Positions 1 through 12,400 of a DNA stretch of 64,000 nt are shown in pieces. The notes beneath the pieces are model-generated. The model was given only the letters and a program-made list of their open reading frames with translations. It made no database searches and was not told where the DNA came from. The stretch lies in contig OZ231128.1 in assembly GCA_965153355.1 (NCBI GenBank), forward strand, positions 43,834,001-43,898,000, in the 5' to 3' direction. The position numbers were made by a program, and so were the translations under genes. The DNA comes from Flaccisagitta enflata (Eukaryota > Chaetognatha > Sagittoidea > Aphragmophora). Numbering within the stretch: position 1 is the first letter of the stretch; every line of letters begins with the position of its first letter.

Positions 1-351
1 TGAAAAATGAGTGTTGAACTTCAATCTTATGTCATTTCTAAACGACTTGAGTCACAAATTTCTGCTTGGTCTAGATTTGCAGAGTTTTTGAAGCTCTTTA
101 AAATGCTCATAGATTTCAAGTAAAAAGTGTGACTGGTTTTCAATTAAATGATAAAAATTGAGCGTCTACTTTTTTATTTGGCCATGGTTAATCAGTTTGT
201 AAAGCTCAGACTGTAACAGCTGTGACCATCACAGGGGACTTGTGCGGAGAGGAACCGTAAAGATAGGGACAATAGCCATAGGGATTTACAAAAAGTCAGC
301 AAACACACACAAACATGCCACGCACCTACACACACGCAAACACTCACGCAA
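1..351. other. AT-rich unique sequence, nothing recognised
   Basis: No splice-bounded exon, RNA gene or known repeat end is visible here. The last part (about 300-351) grades into CA-rich sequence that leads into the microsatellite. Confidence 0.5.
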
Positions 352-548
<197 letters not shown>

Positions 549-559
549 TATGGTTCACC

Positions 560-1060
560 TTGGTCGTCGACAGGTGGCCATTTCGGTGGCAAATGGCGGT
601 TTGGTTGACTCGTTTCGGGGGCGAGTTAGTCGTGACCCGCGAAAAAACGGCCGCGCTCGCTCGAAGAACAAAACCCAAGGCCAACCAAAGAGGGAGAGAT
701 TAGAAAGAGAATAGAGAGAGGCTCTCTTTAACACCTTTTACAGCTTCGGGCTTTTGGCTTCTTCTCCTCTCCCGTTTTTTGTCGTCGAAAAGCCCCCCCC
801 CCCCCGCTGTAATGTATGAAAGAGGCTCCGATAAAAGGCCCTCTGTCTCAGCTGCGGTTCGGCGAACCAACGAAGGTGTCTTGGCCTCTGTTGGTCCCGC
901 GGCCGCGGCCAGCGAGTCCTTAGCCCTGGCTTGGCGCGCGATCGCGGCCGCGGCGCGACTGTGGCTCAATCGACTGAGGAGAATCAATGGAGTGAAGGGC
1001 GATAAGCAAGCCGCTCGGCGATGCCACCGGGATGGAACCAATGGACGACCTAACACCAAG
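560..1060. promoter_or_regulatory. CpG-rich block, possible CpG-island promoter
   Basis: CpG is dense here compared with the AT-rich flanks, including two GCGGCCGC-type NotI sites at about 900-955 and several CGCG runs. A poly-C tract lies at 794-806. Such blocks often mark promoters or first exons in animals. No TATA box, start codon context or donor site allows a gene to be called, and the open frames on both strands have low-complexity composition. Confidence 0.3.
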
Positions 1061-1170
1061 ACAGAGCCCGAGAAAGGAAGAAAGAAGGGAAAAAAGGAAA
1101 GAAATAAAAAACCCGAGATGAAACAAAATGTAGCGGAGACGTCCGTTGCAATGTGGCGGTATTGAAGGGA

Positions 1171-1735
1171 AAAACAAATTGACACAGTGTTCGTCGTGTA
1201 ATGATAGGTGGCCCATAAGTTACGATTTATGAATTGACGTAAGGTTGACTATGAAGAGGAACGCGTTTTCATTCCCAGTCTTCTTGTTGAAAAATCTGGA
1301 CAGGCACTTATCATCAGAAGTTTATAGCGTCGACATATAAGAAATATAATGTCATGCGGAGTATACCTACTTTGAATGCAATGAGTGAAAAGTCAGTGTC
1401 TAATGGGGCATCCAGTGACTAACGTGCTGCTAACCATTTATGATGGTGCCATGGATATGGGAAGGCAGTGAAAGAAGACATTATACACTGTATGGTGATC
1501 TCACCAACGCATCGAGAGAGCACATGGTACATAGGCACCGTGTGGAAGACAAGAAGGACCGTGTTTATAATGAAAAATGATGGGCAAAAAAAAAAAGCCA
1601 GGGAAATGTGACGCCCGAAACATGAATGTACCATTGACAATAAAAGTAAACATACCTATATCTTGACCATATTGAATGGTTTATATTCTTTTATTCATCA
1701 TTTCTTTTCTTTAATGTTTTGAAAGATGGAACTAG
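1171..1735. other. Unique sequence, nothing recognised
   Basis: AT-rich, with a poly-A run at about 1588. No coding or repeat signature is visible. Confidence 0.5.
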
Positions 1736-1952
1736 TTTTTAGTCGCGTGCTACGCGACTCTACATCCCGCTTTGTCCGTCCGTCGGTCCGTCCGTCCGTC
1801 CGTCTGTCCGTCCGTCCGTCCGTCACATTTTACTTTTTTGGGGATTTTGTGATCTTTAGCCTCACATCTCCTGCCCAAATGATCTAGTGACGTCAAATAT
1901 GGCCCCTGCCCACCCGCACGCGACTGGGGTAGCCGTGTATCCGGCCTTGTTT
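1736..1952 (+). mobile_element. Family A hairpin-ended element
   Basis: Starts after TTTTT with the hairpin head AGTCGCGTGCTACGCGACT (7-bp stem). This is followed by a short spacer, a (GTCC)n array, a body reading TTTACTTTTTTGGGG and CTCCTGCCCAAATGATCTAG, and a tail with GCACGCGACT and the terminus CCGGCCTTGTT. The tail decamer is the reverse complement of the head arm. It has no coding capacity and looks like a non-autonomous mobile element. Confidence 0.85.
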
Positions 1953-3700
1953 ATATACCCAGCCATTGTACTAGGCTATATGGACCCAATTTATCCATAT
2001 GACCCTGGTAGGCTAACCATTTAGTTTAAAGGTCCAAACCTCTTTTCGTGTCCAAATATCAGCCTAGCCTATCTATGCCTACGTAAATGGCCGGAGATAT
2101 TGATAAACTGGAGCCACCATAGAAAATAAGATTTTGTTGTTCTTTTATCGAAAGAAACAAAAAAAGGACAAATACACGGCTACATTGATTGCGTGTGGGT
2201 TGGCAGGGGCAGCGAGGAGCAATGAATACAGCGAGTCAAGCACGCGGGTAGGGCCAGTGATTTATAAAATCCTCCCCTGAAACGAGGGAGTTATGGACTG
2301 TCCAACGGATAGACCGGCAGACACGCCGAGCTTTGGAATCCGTTGCGAATCCTCTTTAATCATTAGATTTGTCGAGGAAAAAAAATCTTTGTGATAAGTT
2401 TCATCCGAGATGAACGTCACAGTTTTCTAAAAAAAGGTTGGGCTGATCCGCTTTAATCCTATTGTAACAATCTTTTTGTTTTGTCCTTTCTGCCTCCTCT
2501 TTCCTTTTGGTCGAGGCAGTACGAATGTATGGGCTAAAGTGGGGTTCACTGGGCGATTGCAGTTTTTGAGCAAGGAGAAACTGTTAAATTCCGTTTAGTT
2601 CTTTGTTTGAAATCAGCTCTTCCAGCTCTACGTCAGCCCTTCCAGCCGTATACTTTGCTCATCTTGCCCTAGGTTCATCCTTTGAATCCCGTTATAAACC
2701 AATTTCACAAAGGTATTGATAATTAGTGCTGAATTGAACAAGCCATTCGATTGTAGCTCTTGTAGCTCTTAAAAGATCAGCTTACTCAGCCCCCTTTTCA
2801 GCCCTATCTTTTTTTCCATCTTTCTTTTCTATGCATTTTTAAAGATCTCAAAAATCGTATCATGCCTCTTTCCGTTTTCCTGCGTCCTACTCACCAGTTT
2901 TAGATCTGACAGTCCAGTCCGATAGTAACATGCTTTTAGATACTGTAGTTTTAAATACCATTACTAAATCAACGGCTTTTCATTAGGCCTCCTCATAAAC
3001 CTTTATAGCCGCAATTGTCGTCTTAATCATGTTTGATGGAAATATACCATTATTGCCATGGGGAAGGCAAACATAATTATTTGAGCCTACAACGCAGCGT
3101 AGTGCTCTAACTGCTCATTGCGTTACCAAAAGAAAAACTAAAGACGCTTTTTAATGGAATTAGTATTCTTTTAAAAAGCACTCAAAACGCAGAAAAAGGA
3201 AGATGCGGCGGCTTTAATAAAGCCTATTAATTAAAACCAGAAAAAAGTGAGAAATTCTCGCATTTTCTAAGAGAAATCATGAATATTCAGCGTCACATTT
3301 ACCAGACCACAACGCCTTTTCTGTTATGGCAAACTCCATTTCATGATTAAAATTCAAAAGTTTCGCTTGTTTGTAGAACTATGCAACATTTGCCACTTCA
3401 ACCTAGTCACTATACGAACGTATATGTACAAAATATATTTTTCAAGAAAAGGCGGGACAACTTCTGAGCAAAATTCATCAGACCGTGACTTAGCGCTTTT
3501 TGCGCTTTGACTGGCCTGGAAGCAAGCAATGCCGAGACAAGCATTAGTGCAGAAATGACAGGAAATATGGCTGGAGGAGTATAAAGGACTTTGAATTACG
3601 AGGCCAAAAGGGGGTTAAGATTTTCTCTTTTCTCTTCCAGTCCGCCCCCTCTTCTATCGGCATGTCTCTGCCGACGCGATGGCGCCAAAGTGTGTGTGTG
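1953..3700. other. Unique AT-rich DNA, nothing recognised
   Basis: About 1.7 kb without an open frame of interest, RNA gene or repeat end. It could be intronic if the exon candidate at 3852 is real. Confidence 0.45.
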
Positions 3701-3701
3701 C

Positions 3702-3838
<137 letters not shown>

Positions 3839-3851
3839 TTTCCTCGCTTAG

Positions 3852-3927
3852 GCGACATCGAGGGTGACCTCGGAGTTGTTTGTAGAGAAAGCTTTAGAAG
3901 TCACTACGAAGAAAGAGCAGCAATCTG
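3852..3927 (+). CDS. Candidate internal exon, product unknown
   Basis: A 76-nt block bounded by CGCTTAG on the left, after a long pyrimidine tract, and by the donor CTG|GTAAGG on the right. It is more GC-rich than its flanks. Two of the three frames are open. In the frame that skips two bases it reads DIEGDLGVVC-RESFRSHYEE-RAAI and leaves TG. That phase matches the candidate exon at 16266, where TG+T gives Cys. I do not recognise a family. A chance GT-AG pair beside a CT array is a real alternative. Confidence 0.35.
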
Positions 3928-3967
3928 GTAAGGTTAGGGTTTCCTTGTTATAAAGAAGGATTAAGCA

Positions 3968-3969
<2 letters not shown>

Positions 3970-4031
<62 letters not shown>
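3970..4031. repeat. (CT)n microsatellite
   Basis: Uninterrupted CT dinucleotide run about 60 bp long. Confidence 0.97.
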
Positions 4032-4034
<3 letters not shown>

Positions 4035-4976
4035 TATGTTCCATCGGAATTGCCAAACTCGATGGTAATTGGAATTTCATTTCCCACGAAATGATTATGA
4101 TGTAAAAGCTAATGATGGAAATTACTGCCCATCATTAAGATTGAACCAACGTTGATTCCCTAAAAGCATTGATTGGTTTTTCTTTTGATTGAGCCTGTCT
4201 CCAATTTTGACGCTTCTTGGTCATTGATTAGGTTTTCTTTTGATGGATCCTATTTATATTAGTCTGTGTCCAAATTAGTAAAAGATACATGTATATTCAA
4301 TCACCAATGAGTCCATTCAGAACTGCTAGGTGTACATATATGAAATCTTGAAAATTATATCTTTTTTTTAGATAGCTTTCAAATTTCATACTTGTTTTAA
4401 AATCGAGCTGAATGATGAGATTTTTCTGAGATGATAAAAGCAGCTATCTCGATTCGGTGAGTTAGCCAAATCAAGACGAATATGTCGAATTAAGAATTGA
4501 AGATGCGTTCCATTTTGGTTCCAATGCAACTGCGTCCAGAGAATGTCTCCCATCATGATTGGTAGAAATGAGGTGCTTGAGGGTAACGTTGAATGAAGTT
4601 GTCTATGATGATGCGATGATGATGAGTTAAATGAAGAGGAGGAGAGAGTAAGTGGTGATGGTTGGACGCCTTTGAGTTTCGTCTCGCCGAAAGATTCTAG
4701 AGGTCAACTTCTTAGGGTCAACGAATGTCGTTCCAAGAAGACCCTTTTGCCGTGCACCATCTCAAGGAAGACCCTAACTCTCTTATTTTCCTTTTCCTAG
4801 TTCCGGTGCTTTCTGTCTAGCTTCTCAGAAGAAGTACTTCTTTTTGTTTTTCTTCTTCTAGATTTTTTTTTCTCTTAGATTTTTTACTTCTTGACTTTGT
4901 TTTCTGATTGTTTGTCGTAACATTATTTGATTTTCCCTCCTACTTTCCGTTTGAATTGGTCTATTTTTTGTTGCTC

Positions 4977-5228
4977 TTTTTGTAGTTGCAACTCTATAAG
5001 AGGCTTTGTCCGTCCGTAGGTCAGTCGGTCCATTGGTCCGTCCGTAGCATATGTTCGTCACGCTCGAGTTGAAAAAAAAACGTGTATTTTTGATACTGCA
5101 GTTGTCATTGTGTGTGTGGGTGTCTTAGTGTGTGGAAGGAGTGGTTGTGGGTGGGGTTGGGGTGAGGCTGGGGGTAGGATCCCCCAGCCCACCCGTCCGC
5201 AACTATAATGTTACCCCGCGTCACTTAT
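4977..5228 (+). mobile_element. Family B element with collapsed head hairpin
   Basis: The body and tail match family B: CTCTATAAGAGGCTTTGTCC, a GTCC/GTCG array, CTCGAGTTG, tail CCCACCCGTCCGCAAC and terminus CCCCGCGTCACTTATT. The head reads GTTGCAACT. The copy at 8916 reads GTTGCGGACACGCAACT, so eight bases, the loop and part of the stem, were lost here. Confidence 0.85.
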
Positions 5229-5414
5229 TTTTCTTCTTCTTCTTCTTCTTCTTTTTCTTCTTCTTCTTCTTCTTCTTCTTCTTCTTCTTCTTCTTCTTCT
5301 TTTTCTTCTTCTTCTTCTTCTTCTACTATTTTTCTTCTATTTTTCTTCTATTTTTCTTCTTCTTCTTCTTCTTCTTCTTCTTCTTCTTCTTCTTCTTCTT
5401 CTTCTTCTTCTTCT
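5229..5414. repeat. (CTT)n microsatellite
   Basis: CTT trinucleotide array with TTTTTC interruptions, lying directly against the terminus of the family B element. Confidence 0.97.
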
Positions 5415-5861
5415 CCAGCTTCAAAAAGCGCGACCACTCAGAAGAAAATTTCGCGGTCAAGCTTGGAGAGACAAAATATTGGTTGGCCAGTTCCATGCAA
5501 AAGGTCACGCGGAAATTCTGAGCCACTACCCTATCAACCAGACTGGAGAAAAATGACTAAATCAAAGAACAGTTGTATTGGTTTACAACACCGAGAATAA
5601 TCATAGCAAAGATCTTCAGAATGCTTAAACTTTGGACAAACGCAAACTCTTAACTCTTAAGCAAACGACATTTCATGTCCTATTTTTTGTCGCAGCCTAA
5701 GCGACTATATATGTGAGATTGTGTCCATAAGAAGGAACTAGGAAGGAAGGAGGGAAGGTCACGCGAAATTTTAGATGACGCGAAATTGGCAGTAATACTG
5801 ATTCCTGAGGCTAACGGCCCCTGCCCAGCCACATTACCGCCCCGCCCACCTACATTCTGTC
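5415..5861. other. Unique spacer inside duplication copy 1
   Basis: Non-repetitive between arrays. It begins CCAGCTTCAAAAAGCGCGAC and recurs almost unchanged at 9375-9830. No gene is visible. Confidence 0.6.
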
Positions 5862-5864
5862 TCT

Positions 5865-5929
<65 letters not shown>
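5862..5929. repeat. (CT)n microsatellite
   Basis: CT run. The second duplication copy carries an expanded and interrupted version at 9840-9936. Confidence 0.97.
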
Positions 5930-5930
<1 letters not shown>

Positions 5931-6169
5931 TTTCTCTGTATATTTTTCCTTCTCGTCGGAGGTCAGGCCCAACAATTGGGAAGCCAAACATTGTTTACCG
6001 TTGGCGTTATTGTTTATATGATGACGTTGATGTGATGTTGTTTTGGGGTCGTCCTGATGTTTGAGATATGAAGGAAATCAGTCAACGAGAAAAGAAAACC
6101 TGCTCGACCGGAAAAGCCACCGAACAAATTCACAAGACCACACTTTTTTCCCTTTCATTTGTTGGGTCA

Positions 6170-6865
6170 CTCACTCATTCATTCATTCATTCATTCATTC
6201 ATTCATTCATTCATTCATTCATTCATTCATTTATTCATTTATTCATTCATTCATTCATTCGTCTATTCGTTCTTTCACTCTTTCATTCATTCATTCATTC
6301 ATTCATTCATTCATTCATTCATTCATTCATTCATTCATTCACTTAATCAATCAATCAATCAATCCGTTCATTCATTCATTCATTCATTCATTCATTCATT
6401 CATTCATTCATTCATTCATTCATTTATTTATTCATTCATTCAAGCAATCAATCAATCAGTCGTTCATACGTCCGTTCATTCGTTCGTTCATTCATTCATT
6501 CATTCATTCATTCATTCATTCATTCATTCATTCATTCATCCATTTATTCATTCATTCCTTCAATCATTTATTCATTCATTCTCTCATGAATTCGTTCTCG
6601 TATTCATTAATCTTAATAGCTTCATCAAGCACAGGGTATGATTTCCAAGAGATCTCGAGGTCATTTATAGGCACAGAAATTAGGTTTGAAAAAGGCAGAT
6701 TTAAGGGGGACACATGGATCAAGAAAAAGTCGGCAAAAGTCAATCAGCTCATTCATTCGTTCATTGATTCATTCATTAATTCATTCATTCATTCATTCAT
6801 TCATTCATTCATTCATTCATTCATTCATTCATTCATCCATTCATTCATTCATTCATTCATTCCTT
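6170..6865. repeat. (ATTC)n tetranucleotide arrays
   Basis: Two blocks of ATTC repeats (about 6170-6595 and 6745-6865) with AATC and GTTC variants, separated by unique sequence. The long Ser-Phe-Ile-His frames are translated repeats. Confidence 0.97.
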
Positions 6866-7085
6866 CGGTCGTTCACCTTTTTTGCCGTCAACAAGACTCT
6901 TGGACAAAGTCACAACAAACAAAGTGAGAGAGTCACTTATTTTACCAATTCGGTCTTTTTACCATTTCTAATTTCCATGTTTACACGTAAAACATGATTT
7001 ATATGTTTTACTTCGATGAATCTTTTGGCAATCAATCATCATCACGAATTGGTTTTTATCACCTCTCTCCGACCAAGGAGAGCAA

Positions 7086-7122
7086 AGTTGTTGTTGTTGT
7101 TGTTGTTGTTTTTATTGTTGTT

Positions 7123-7165
<43 letters not shown>

Positions 7166-7177
7166 TTGTTGTTGTTG
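7086..7177. repeat. (GTT)n/(GTTGTC)n array
   Basis: GTT trinucleotides with a central block of alternating GTC units. The second duplication copy has an expanded version at 11087-11204. Confidence 0.97.
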
Positions 7178-7215
7178 ACATCGGAAAAGTTCTTTTGACA
7201 TGAACCAAAGAAGGA

Positions 7216-7416
7216 CAGGTGACGCGGGGTCACAATATCGTTGCGGACGGGTAGGCAGGGGCACCCAACCCCCATCCACACCCCAACTCTCCTTCACGAA
7301 ATGCGCGTTTCCACAATTGTCGAGTCGTGCAATACGGACCAACAGACGGATGGACGAACCGACGGACCAATGGACGGACAAAGCCTCTTAAAGAGTTGAG
7401 TGTGCGCAACTAAAAA
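7216..7416 (-). mobile_element. Family B hairpin-ended element
   Basis: Read on the minus strand, it starts TTTTTAGTTGCGCACACTCAACT, a hairpin with a 5-bp stem. The GTCC array, CCCCTGCCTACCC and the tail tag GTCCGCAAC follow, ending GTGACCCCGCGTCACC. The head tag carries one mismatch to the tail tag (GCAC for GGAC). Confidence 0.8.
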
Positions 7417-7599
7417 CTTCTTAACCATTAGAGGGCTTCATTTCCTATCTCAGATACAGTGTAACTTGCTGGCAAGAAGGTTTTGGATACCATGAGTTAT
7501 CTCGTTCATATCAATTTCTTAAACAACATCTCGACGATCACGCTCAAGTTTATCTTTCTTTCTTCTCGTACAACATCGCCTTTTGGCTTTAGAGTTTTA

Positions 7600-8280
7600 T
7601 GACAATGTTACCCATTTCAACCTTCTTCTGTATTTGACAAAATCACTTTGCATCTTCCTCGCCCTTCTTCTTACCACCTCGTCCTCGCTAACAACACTGC
7701 CTTCCACCCCCCCCCTCCTCGCCACATTCACCTTTCAAACTCTTTCCTTTCTCTTTAAACGTCACTGCCTCTTCCTCTTCACAAAAGCCTTCCTCTCTCA
7801 CTCTTTTTAGCACCTCAGCAACTTCTGGCACCCTTTGGCATCCTCCTTGCAACCTTTTTGCTTTCTCTTTTGAAACCACTGCACTGTCTCTTCCTCCTCG
7901 CAACCTCCTTTGTTTCTTTTTCAACACCACCGCCTCCTTGCAGCCTTTTCCTCCTCACAACCTCCACTACCTCCTTACGATCTCCTCTTCTTCTCGCAAC
8001 CTCCTCTTCCTCCTCACAACCTCCTCCTCCTCGCAATATCCTTTGTTTCTTTTTCAACACCACCGCCTCCTTGCAACCTTTTCCTCCTCAAAACCTCCAC
8101 TTCCTCCTCACAATCTCCTCTTCTCCTCGCAACCTCCTCTTCCTCCTTGCAACCTCCTCCTCACAATATCCTTAGTTTTTTTTTCAACACCACTGCCTCC
8201 TTGCAACCTTTTCCTCCTAGCAACCTCCCCTTCCTCTTCCTCCTCACAATCTCCTCCTTGGAATCTCCTCCTTTTAGTTC
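7600..8280. repeat. CT-rich minisatellite, ~130-bp units
   Basis: Pyrimidine-rich DNA in which blocks containing TTTCAACACCACCGCCTCC and CTTGCAACCTTTTCCTCCT recur near 7918, 8048 and 8183. The second duplication copy has an extra block. Frames across it are low-complexity and not coding. Confidence 0.8.
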
Positions 8281-8915
8281 TTGGTAACATTTGCCCTTGG
8301 ATCAATGGAAATGGTGGCAGGTCCTAAATGGACTTTTCTTTTCCATGAAGTGATGAGATTTTTCTGAGATGATAAAAGCAGCTATCTCGATTCGGTGAGT
8401 TAGCCAAATCAAGACGAATATGTCGAATTAAGAATTGAAGATGCGTTCCATTTTGGTTCCAATGCAACTGCGTCCAGAGAATGTCTCCCATCATGATTGG
8501 TAGAAATGAGGTGCTTGAGGGTAACGTTGAATGAAGTTGTCTATGATGATGCGATGATGATGAGTTAAATGAAGAGGAGGAGAGAGTAAGTGGTGATGGT
8601 TGGACGCGTTTGAGTTTCGTCTCGCCGAAAGATTCTAGAGGTCAACTTCTTAGGGTCAACGAATGTCGTTCCAAGAAGACCCTTTTGCCGTGCACCATCT
8701 CAAGGAAGACCCTAACTCTCTTATTTTCCTTTTCCTAGTTCCGGTGCTTTCTGTCTAGGTTCTCAGAAGAAGTACTTCTTTTTGTTTTTCTTCTTCTAGA
8801 TTTTGTTTTCTCTTAGATTTTTTACTTCTTGACTTTGTTTTCTGATTGTTTGTCGTAACATTATTTGATTTTCCCTCCTACTTTCCGTTTGAATTGGTCT
8901 ATTTTTTGTTGCTCT

Positions 8916-9176
8916 TTTTGTAGTTGCGGACACGCAACTCTATAAGAGGCTTTGTCCGTCCGTAGGTCAGTCGGTCCGTTGGTCCGTCCGTAGCATATGT
9001 TCGTCACGCTCGAGTTGAAAAAAAAAACGTGTATTTTTGATACTGCAGTTGTCATTGTGTGTGTGGGTGTCTTAGTGTGTGGAAGGAGTGGTTGTGGGTG
9101 GGGTTGGGGTGAGGCTGGGGGTAGGATCCCCCAGCCCACCCGTCCGCAACTATAATGTTACCCCGCGTCACTTATT
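8916..9176 (+). mobile_element. Family B element, intact head hairpin
   Basis: Head AGTTGCGGACACGCAACT (7-bp stem, loop GACA), then CTATAAGAGGCTTTGTCC, a GTCC/GTCG array, tail tag GTCCGCAAC and terminus CCCCGCGTCACTTATT. The head GTTGCGGAC and tail GTCCGCAAC are exact reverse complements. Confidence 0.88.
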
Positions 9177-9376
9177 TTTCTTCTTCTTCTTCTTCTTCTT
9201 TTTCTTCTTCTTCTTCTTCTTCTTCTTCTTCTTCTTCTTCTTCTTCTTCTTCTTCTTCTTCTTCTTCTTCTTCTTCTTCTTCTTCTTCTTCTATTTTTCT
9301 TCTTATTTTTCTTCTTCTTCTTCTTCTTCTTCTTCTTCTTCTTCTTCTTCTTCTTCTTCTTCTTCTTCTTCTTCTC
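9177..9376. repeat. (CTT)n microsatellite, copy 2
   Basis: Counterpart of 5229-5414, with fewer interruptions and more units. Confidence 0.97.
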
Positions 9377-9839
9377 CAGCTTCAAAAAGCGCGACCACTC
9401 AGAAGAAAATTTCGCGGTCAAGCTTGGAGAGACAAAATATTGGTTGGCCAGTTCCATGCAAAAGGTCACGCGGAAATTCTGAGCCACTACCCTATCAACC
9501 AGACTGGAGAAAAATGACTAAATCAAAGAACAGTTGTATTGGTTTACAACACCGAGAATAATCATAGCAAAGATCTTCAGAATGCTTAAACTTTGGACAA
9601 ACGCAAACTCTTAACTCTTAAGCAAACGACATTTCATGTCCTATTTTTTGTCGCAGCCTAAGCGACTATATATGTGAGATTGTGTCCATAAGAAGGAACT
9701 AGGAAGGAAGGAGGGAAGGTCACGCGAAATTTTAGATGACGCGAAATCGGCAGTAATACTGATTCCTGAGGCTAATGGCCCCTGCCCAGCCACATTACCG
9801 CCCCGCCCACCTACATTCTGTCTCTCTTTTTCCGTCTGT

Positions 9840-9854
9840 TTATCTCTCTCTCAC

Positions 9855-9936
<82 letters not shown>
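9840..9936. repeat. (CT)n microsatellite, copy 2
   Basis: Counterpart of 5862-5929, expanded and with a CACATA interruption at its left edge. Confidence 0.97.
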
Positions 9937-9937
<1 letters not shown>

Positions 9938-10176
9938 TTTCTCTGTATATTTTTCCTTCTCGTCGGAGGTCAGGCCCAACAATTGGGAAGCCAAACATTG
10001 TTTACCGTTGGCGTTATTGTTTATATGATGGCGTTGATGTGATGTTGTTTTGGGGTCGTCCTGATGTTTGAGATATGAAGGAAATCAGTCAACGAGAAAA
10101 GAAAACCTGCTCGACCGGAAAAGCCACCGAACAAATTCACAAGACCACACTTTTTTCCCTTTCATTTGTTGGGTCA

Positions 10177-10865
10177 CTCATTCATTCATTCATTCATTCA
10201 TTCATTCATTCATTCATTCATTCATTCATTCATTCATTTATTCATTCATTCATTCATTCATCTATTCGTTCTTTCACTCATTCATTCATTCATTCATTCA
10301 TTCATTCATTCATTCATTCATTCATTCATTCATTCACTTAATCAATCTATCAATCAATCCGTTCATTCATTCATTCATTCATTCATTCATTCATTCATTC
10401 ATTCATTCATTCATTTATTCATTCATTCAAGCAATCAATCAATCAGTCGTTCATACGTCCGTTCATTCGTTCGTTCATTCATTCATTCATTCATTCATTC
10501 ATTCATTCATTCATTCATTCATTCATTCATTCATCCATTTATTCATTCATTCCTTCAATCATTTATTCATTCATTCTCTCATGAATTCGTTCTCGTATTC
10601 ATTAATCTTAATAGCTTCATCAAGCACAGGGTATGATTTCCAAGAGATCTCGAGGTCATTTATAGGCACAGAAATTAGGTTTGAAAAAGGCAGATTTAAG
10701 GGGGACACATGGATCAAGAAAAAGTCGGCAAAAGTCAATCAGCTCATTCATTCGTTCATTGATTCATTCATTAATTCATTCATTCATTCATTCATTCATT
10801 CATTCATTCATTCATTCATTCATTCATTCATTCATCCATTCATTCATTCATTCATTCATTCCTTC
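10177..10865. repeat. (ATTC)n arrays, copy 2
   Basis: Counterpart of 6170-6865, with different repeat numbers and the same interruptions. Confidence 0.97.
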
Positions 10866-11086
10866 GGTCGTTCACCTTTTTTGCCGTCAACAAGACTCTT
10901 GGACAAAGTCACAACAAACAAAGTGAGAGAGTCACTTATTTTACCAATTCGGTCTTTTTACCATTTCTAATTTCCATGTTTACACGTAAAACATGATTTA
11001 TATGTTTTACTTCGATGAATCTTTTGGCAATCAATCATCATCACGAATTGGTTTTTATCACCTCTCTCCGACCAAGGAGAGCAAAG

Positions 11087-11127
11087 TTGTTGTTGTTGTT
11101 GTTGTTGTTTTTATTGTTGTTGTTGTT

Positions 11128-11182
<55 letters not shown>

Positions 11183-11204
11183 TTGTTGTTGTTGTTGTTG
11201 TTGA
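11087..11204. repeat. (GTT)n/(GTTGTC)n array, copy 2
   Basis: Expanded counterpart of 7086-7177. Confidence 0.97.
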
Positions 11205-11241
11205 CATCGGAAAAGTTCTTTTGACATGAACCAAAGAAGGA

Positions 11242-11443
11242 CAGGTGACGCGGGGTCACAATATCGTTGCGGACGGGTAGGCAGGGGCACCCAACCCCCA
11301 TCCACACCCCAACTCTCCTTCACGAAATGCGCGTTTCCACAATTGTCGAGTCGTGCAATACGGACCAACAGACGGATGGACGAACCGACGGACCAATGGA
11401 CGGACAAAGCCTCTTAAAGAGTTGAGTGTGCGCAACTAAAAAC
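11242..11443 (-). mobile_element. Family B element in duplication copy 2
   Basis: Essentially identical to the copy at 7216-7416, because it was duplicated with the whole unit. Confidence 0.8.
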
Positions 11444-11639
11444 TTCTTAACCATTAGAGGGCTTCATTTCCTATCTCAGATACAGTGTAACTTGCTTGCA
11501 AGAAGGTTTTGGATACCATGAGTTATCTCGTTCATATCAATTTCTTAAACAACATCTCGACGATCACGCTCAAGTTTATCTTTCTTTCTTCTTGTACAAC
11601 ATCGCCTTTTGGCTTTAGAGTTTTATGACAATGTTACCC

Positions 11640-12400
11640 ATTTCAACCTTCTTCTGTATTTGACAAAATCACTTTGCATCTTCCTCGCCCTTCTTCTTAC
11701 CACCTCGTCCTCGCTAACAACACTGCCTTCCACCCCCCCCCCTCCTCGCCACATTCACCTTTCAAACTCTTTCCTTTCTCTTTAAACGTCACTGCCTCTT
11801 CCTCTTCACAAAAGCCTTCCTCTCTCACTCTTTTTAGCACCTCGGCAACTTCTGGCACCCTTTGGCATCCTCCTTGCAACCTTTTTGCTTTCTCTTTTGA
11901 AACCACTGCACTGTCTCTTCCTCCTCGCAACCTCCTTTGTTTCTTTTTCAACACCACCGCCTCCTTGCAGCCTTTTCCTCCTCACAACCTCCACTACCTC
12001 CTTACGATCTCCTCTTCTTCTCGCAACCTCCTCTTCCTCCTCACAACCTCCTCCTCCTCGCAATATCCTTTGTTTCTTTTTCAACACCACCGCCTCCTTG
12101 CAACCTTTTCCTCCTCAAAACCTCCACTTCCTCCTCACAATCTCCTCTTCTCCTCGCAACCTCCTCTTCCTCCTTGCAACCTCCTCCTCGCAATATCCTT
12201 AGTTTTTTTTTCAACACCACTGCCTCCTTGCAACCTTTTCCTCCTAGCAACCTCTTCTTCTTCTTCACTACCTCCTTTTCTCCCCGCATCCTCCTATGTT
12301 TCTTTTTCAACACCACGGCCTCCTCATAGCAACCTTTTCCTCCTAGCAACCTCCCCTTCCTCTTCCTCCTCACAATCTCCTCCTTGGAATCTCCTCCTTT
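11640..12400. repeat. CT-rich minisatellite, copy 2
   Basis: Counterpart of 7600-8280, with one extra unit. Confidence 0.8.

Larger units (their letters stand above)
4413..8350. repeat. Copy 1 of a ~4 kb direct tandem duplication
   Basis: The sequence from TGATGAGATTTTTCTGAG up to TTTTCCATGAAG recurs head-to-tail at 8351-12478 with few substitutions. The two copies differ mainly in microsatellite length. The junctions share the dinucleotide TG. Each copy holds, in order, a family B element, (CTT)n, (CT)n, two (ATTC)n tracts, (GTT/GTC)n, an inverted family B element and a C-rich minisatellite. I see no gene in either copy. Confidence 0.95.

Noticed and set aside
6061-6927. Long frame rich in Ser-Phe-Ile-His
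   Set aside because: It is the translation of (ATTC)n arrays. All three frames are open for the same reason.
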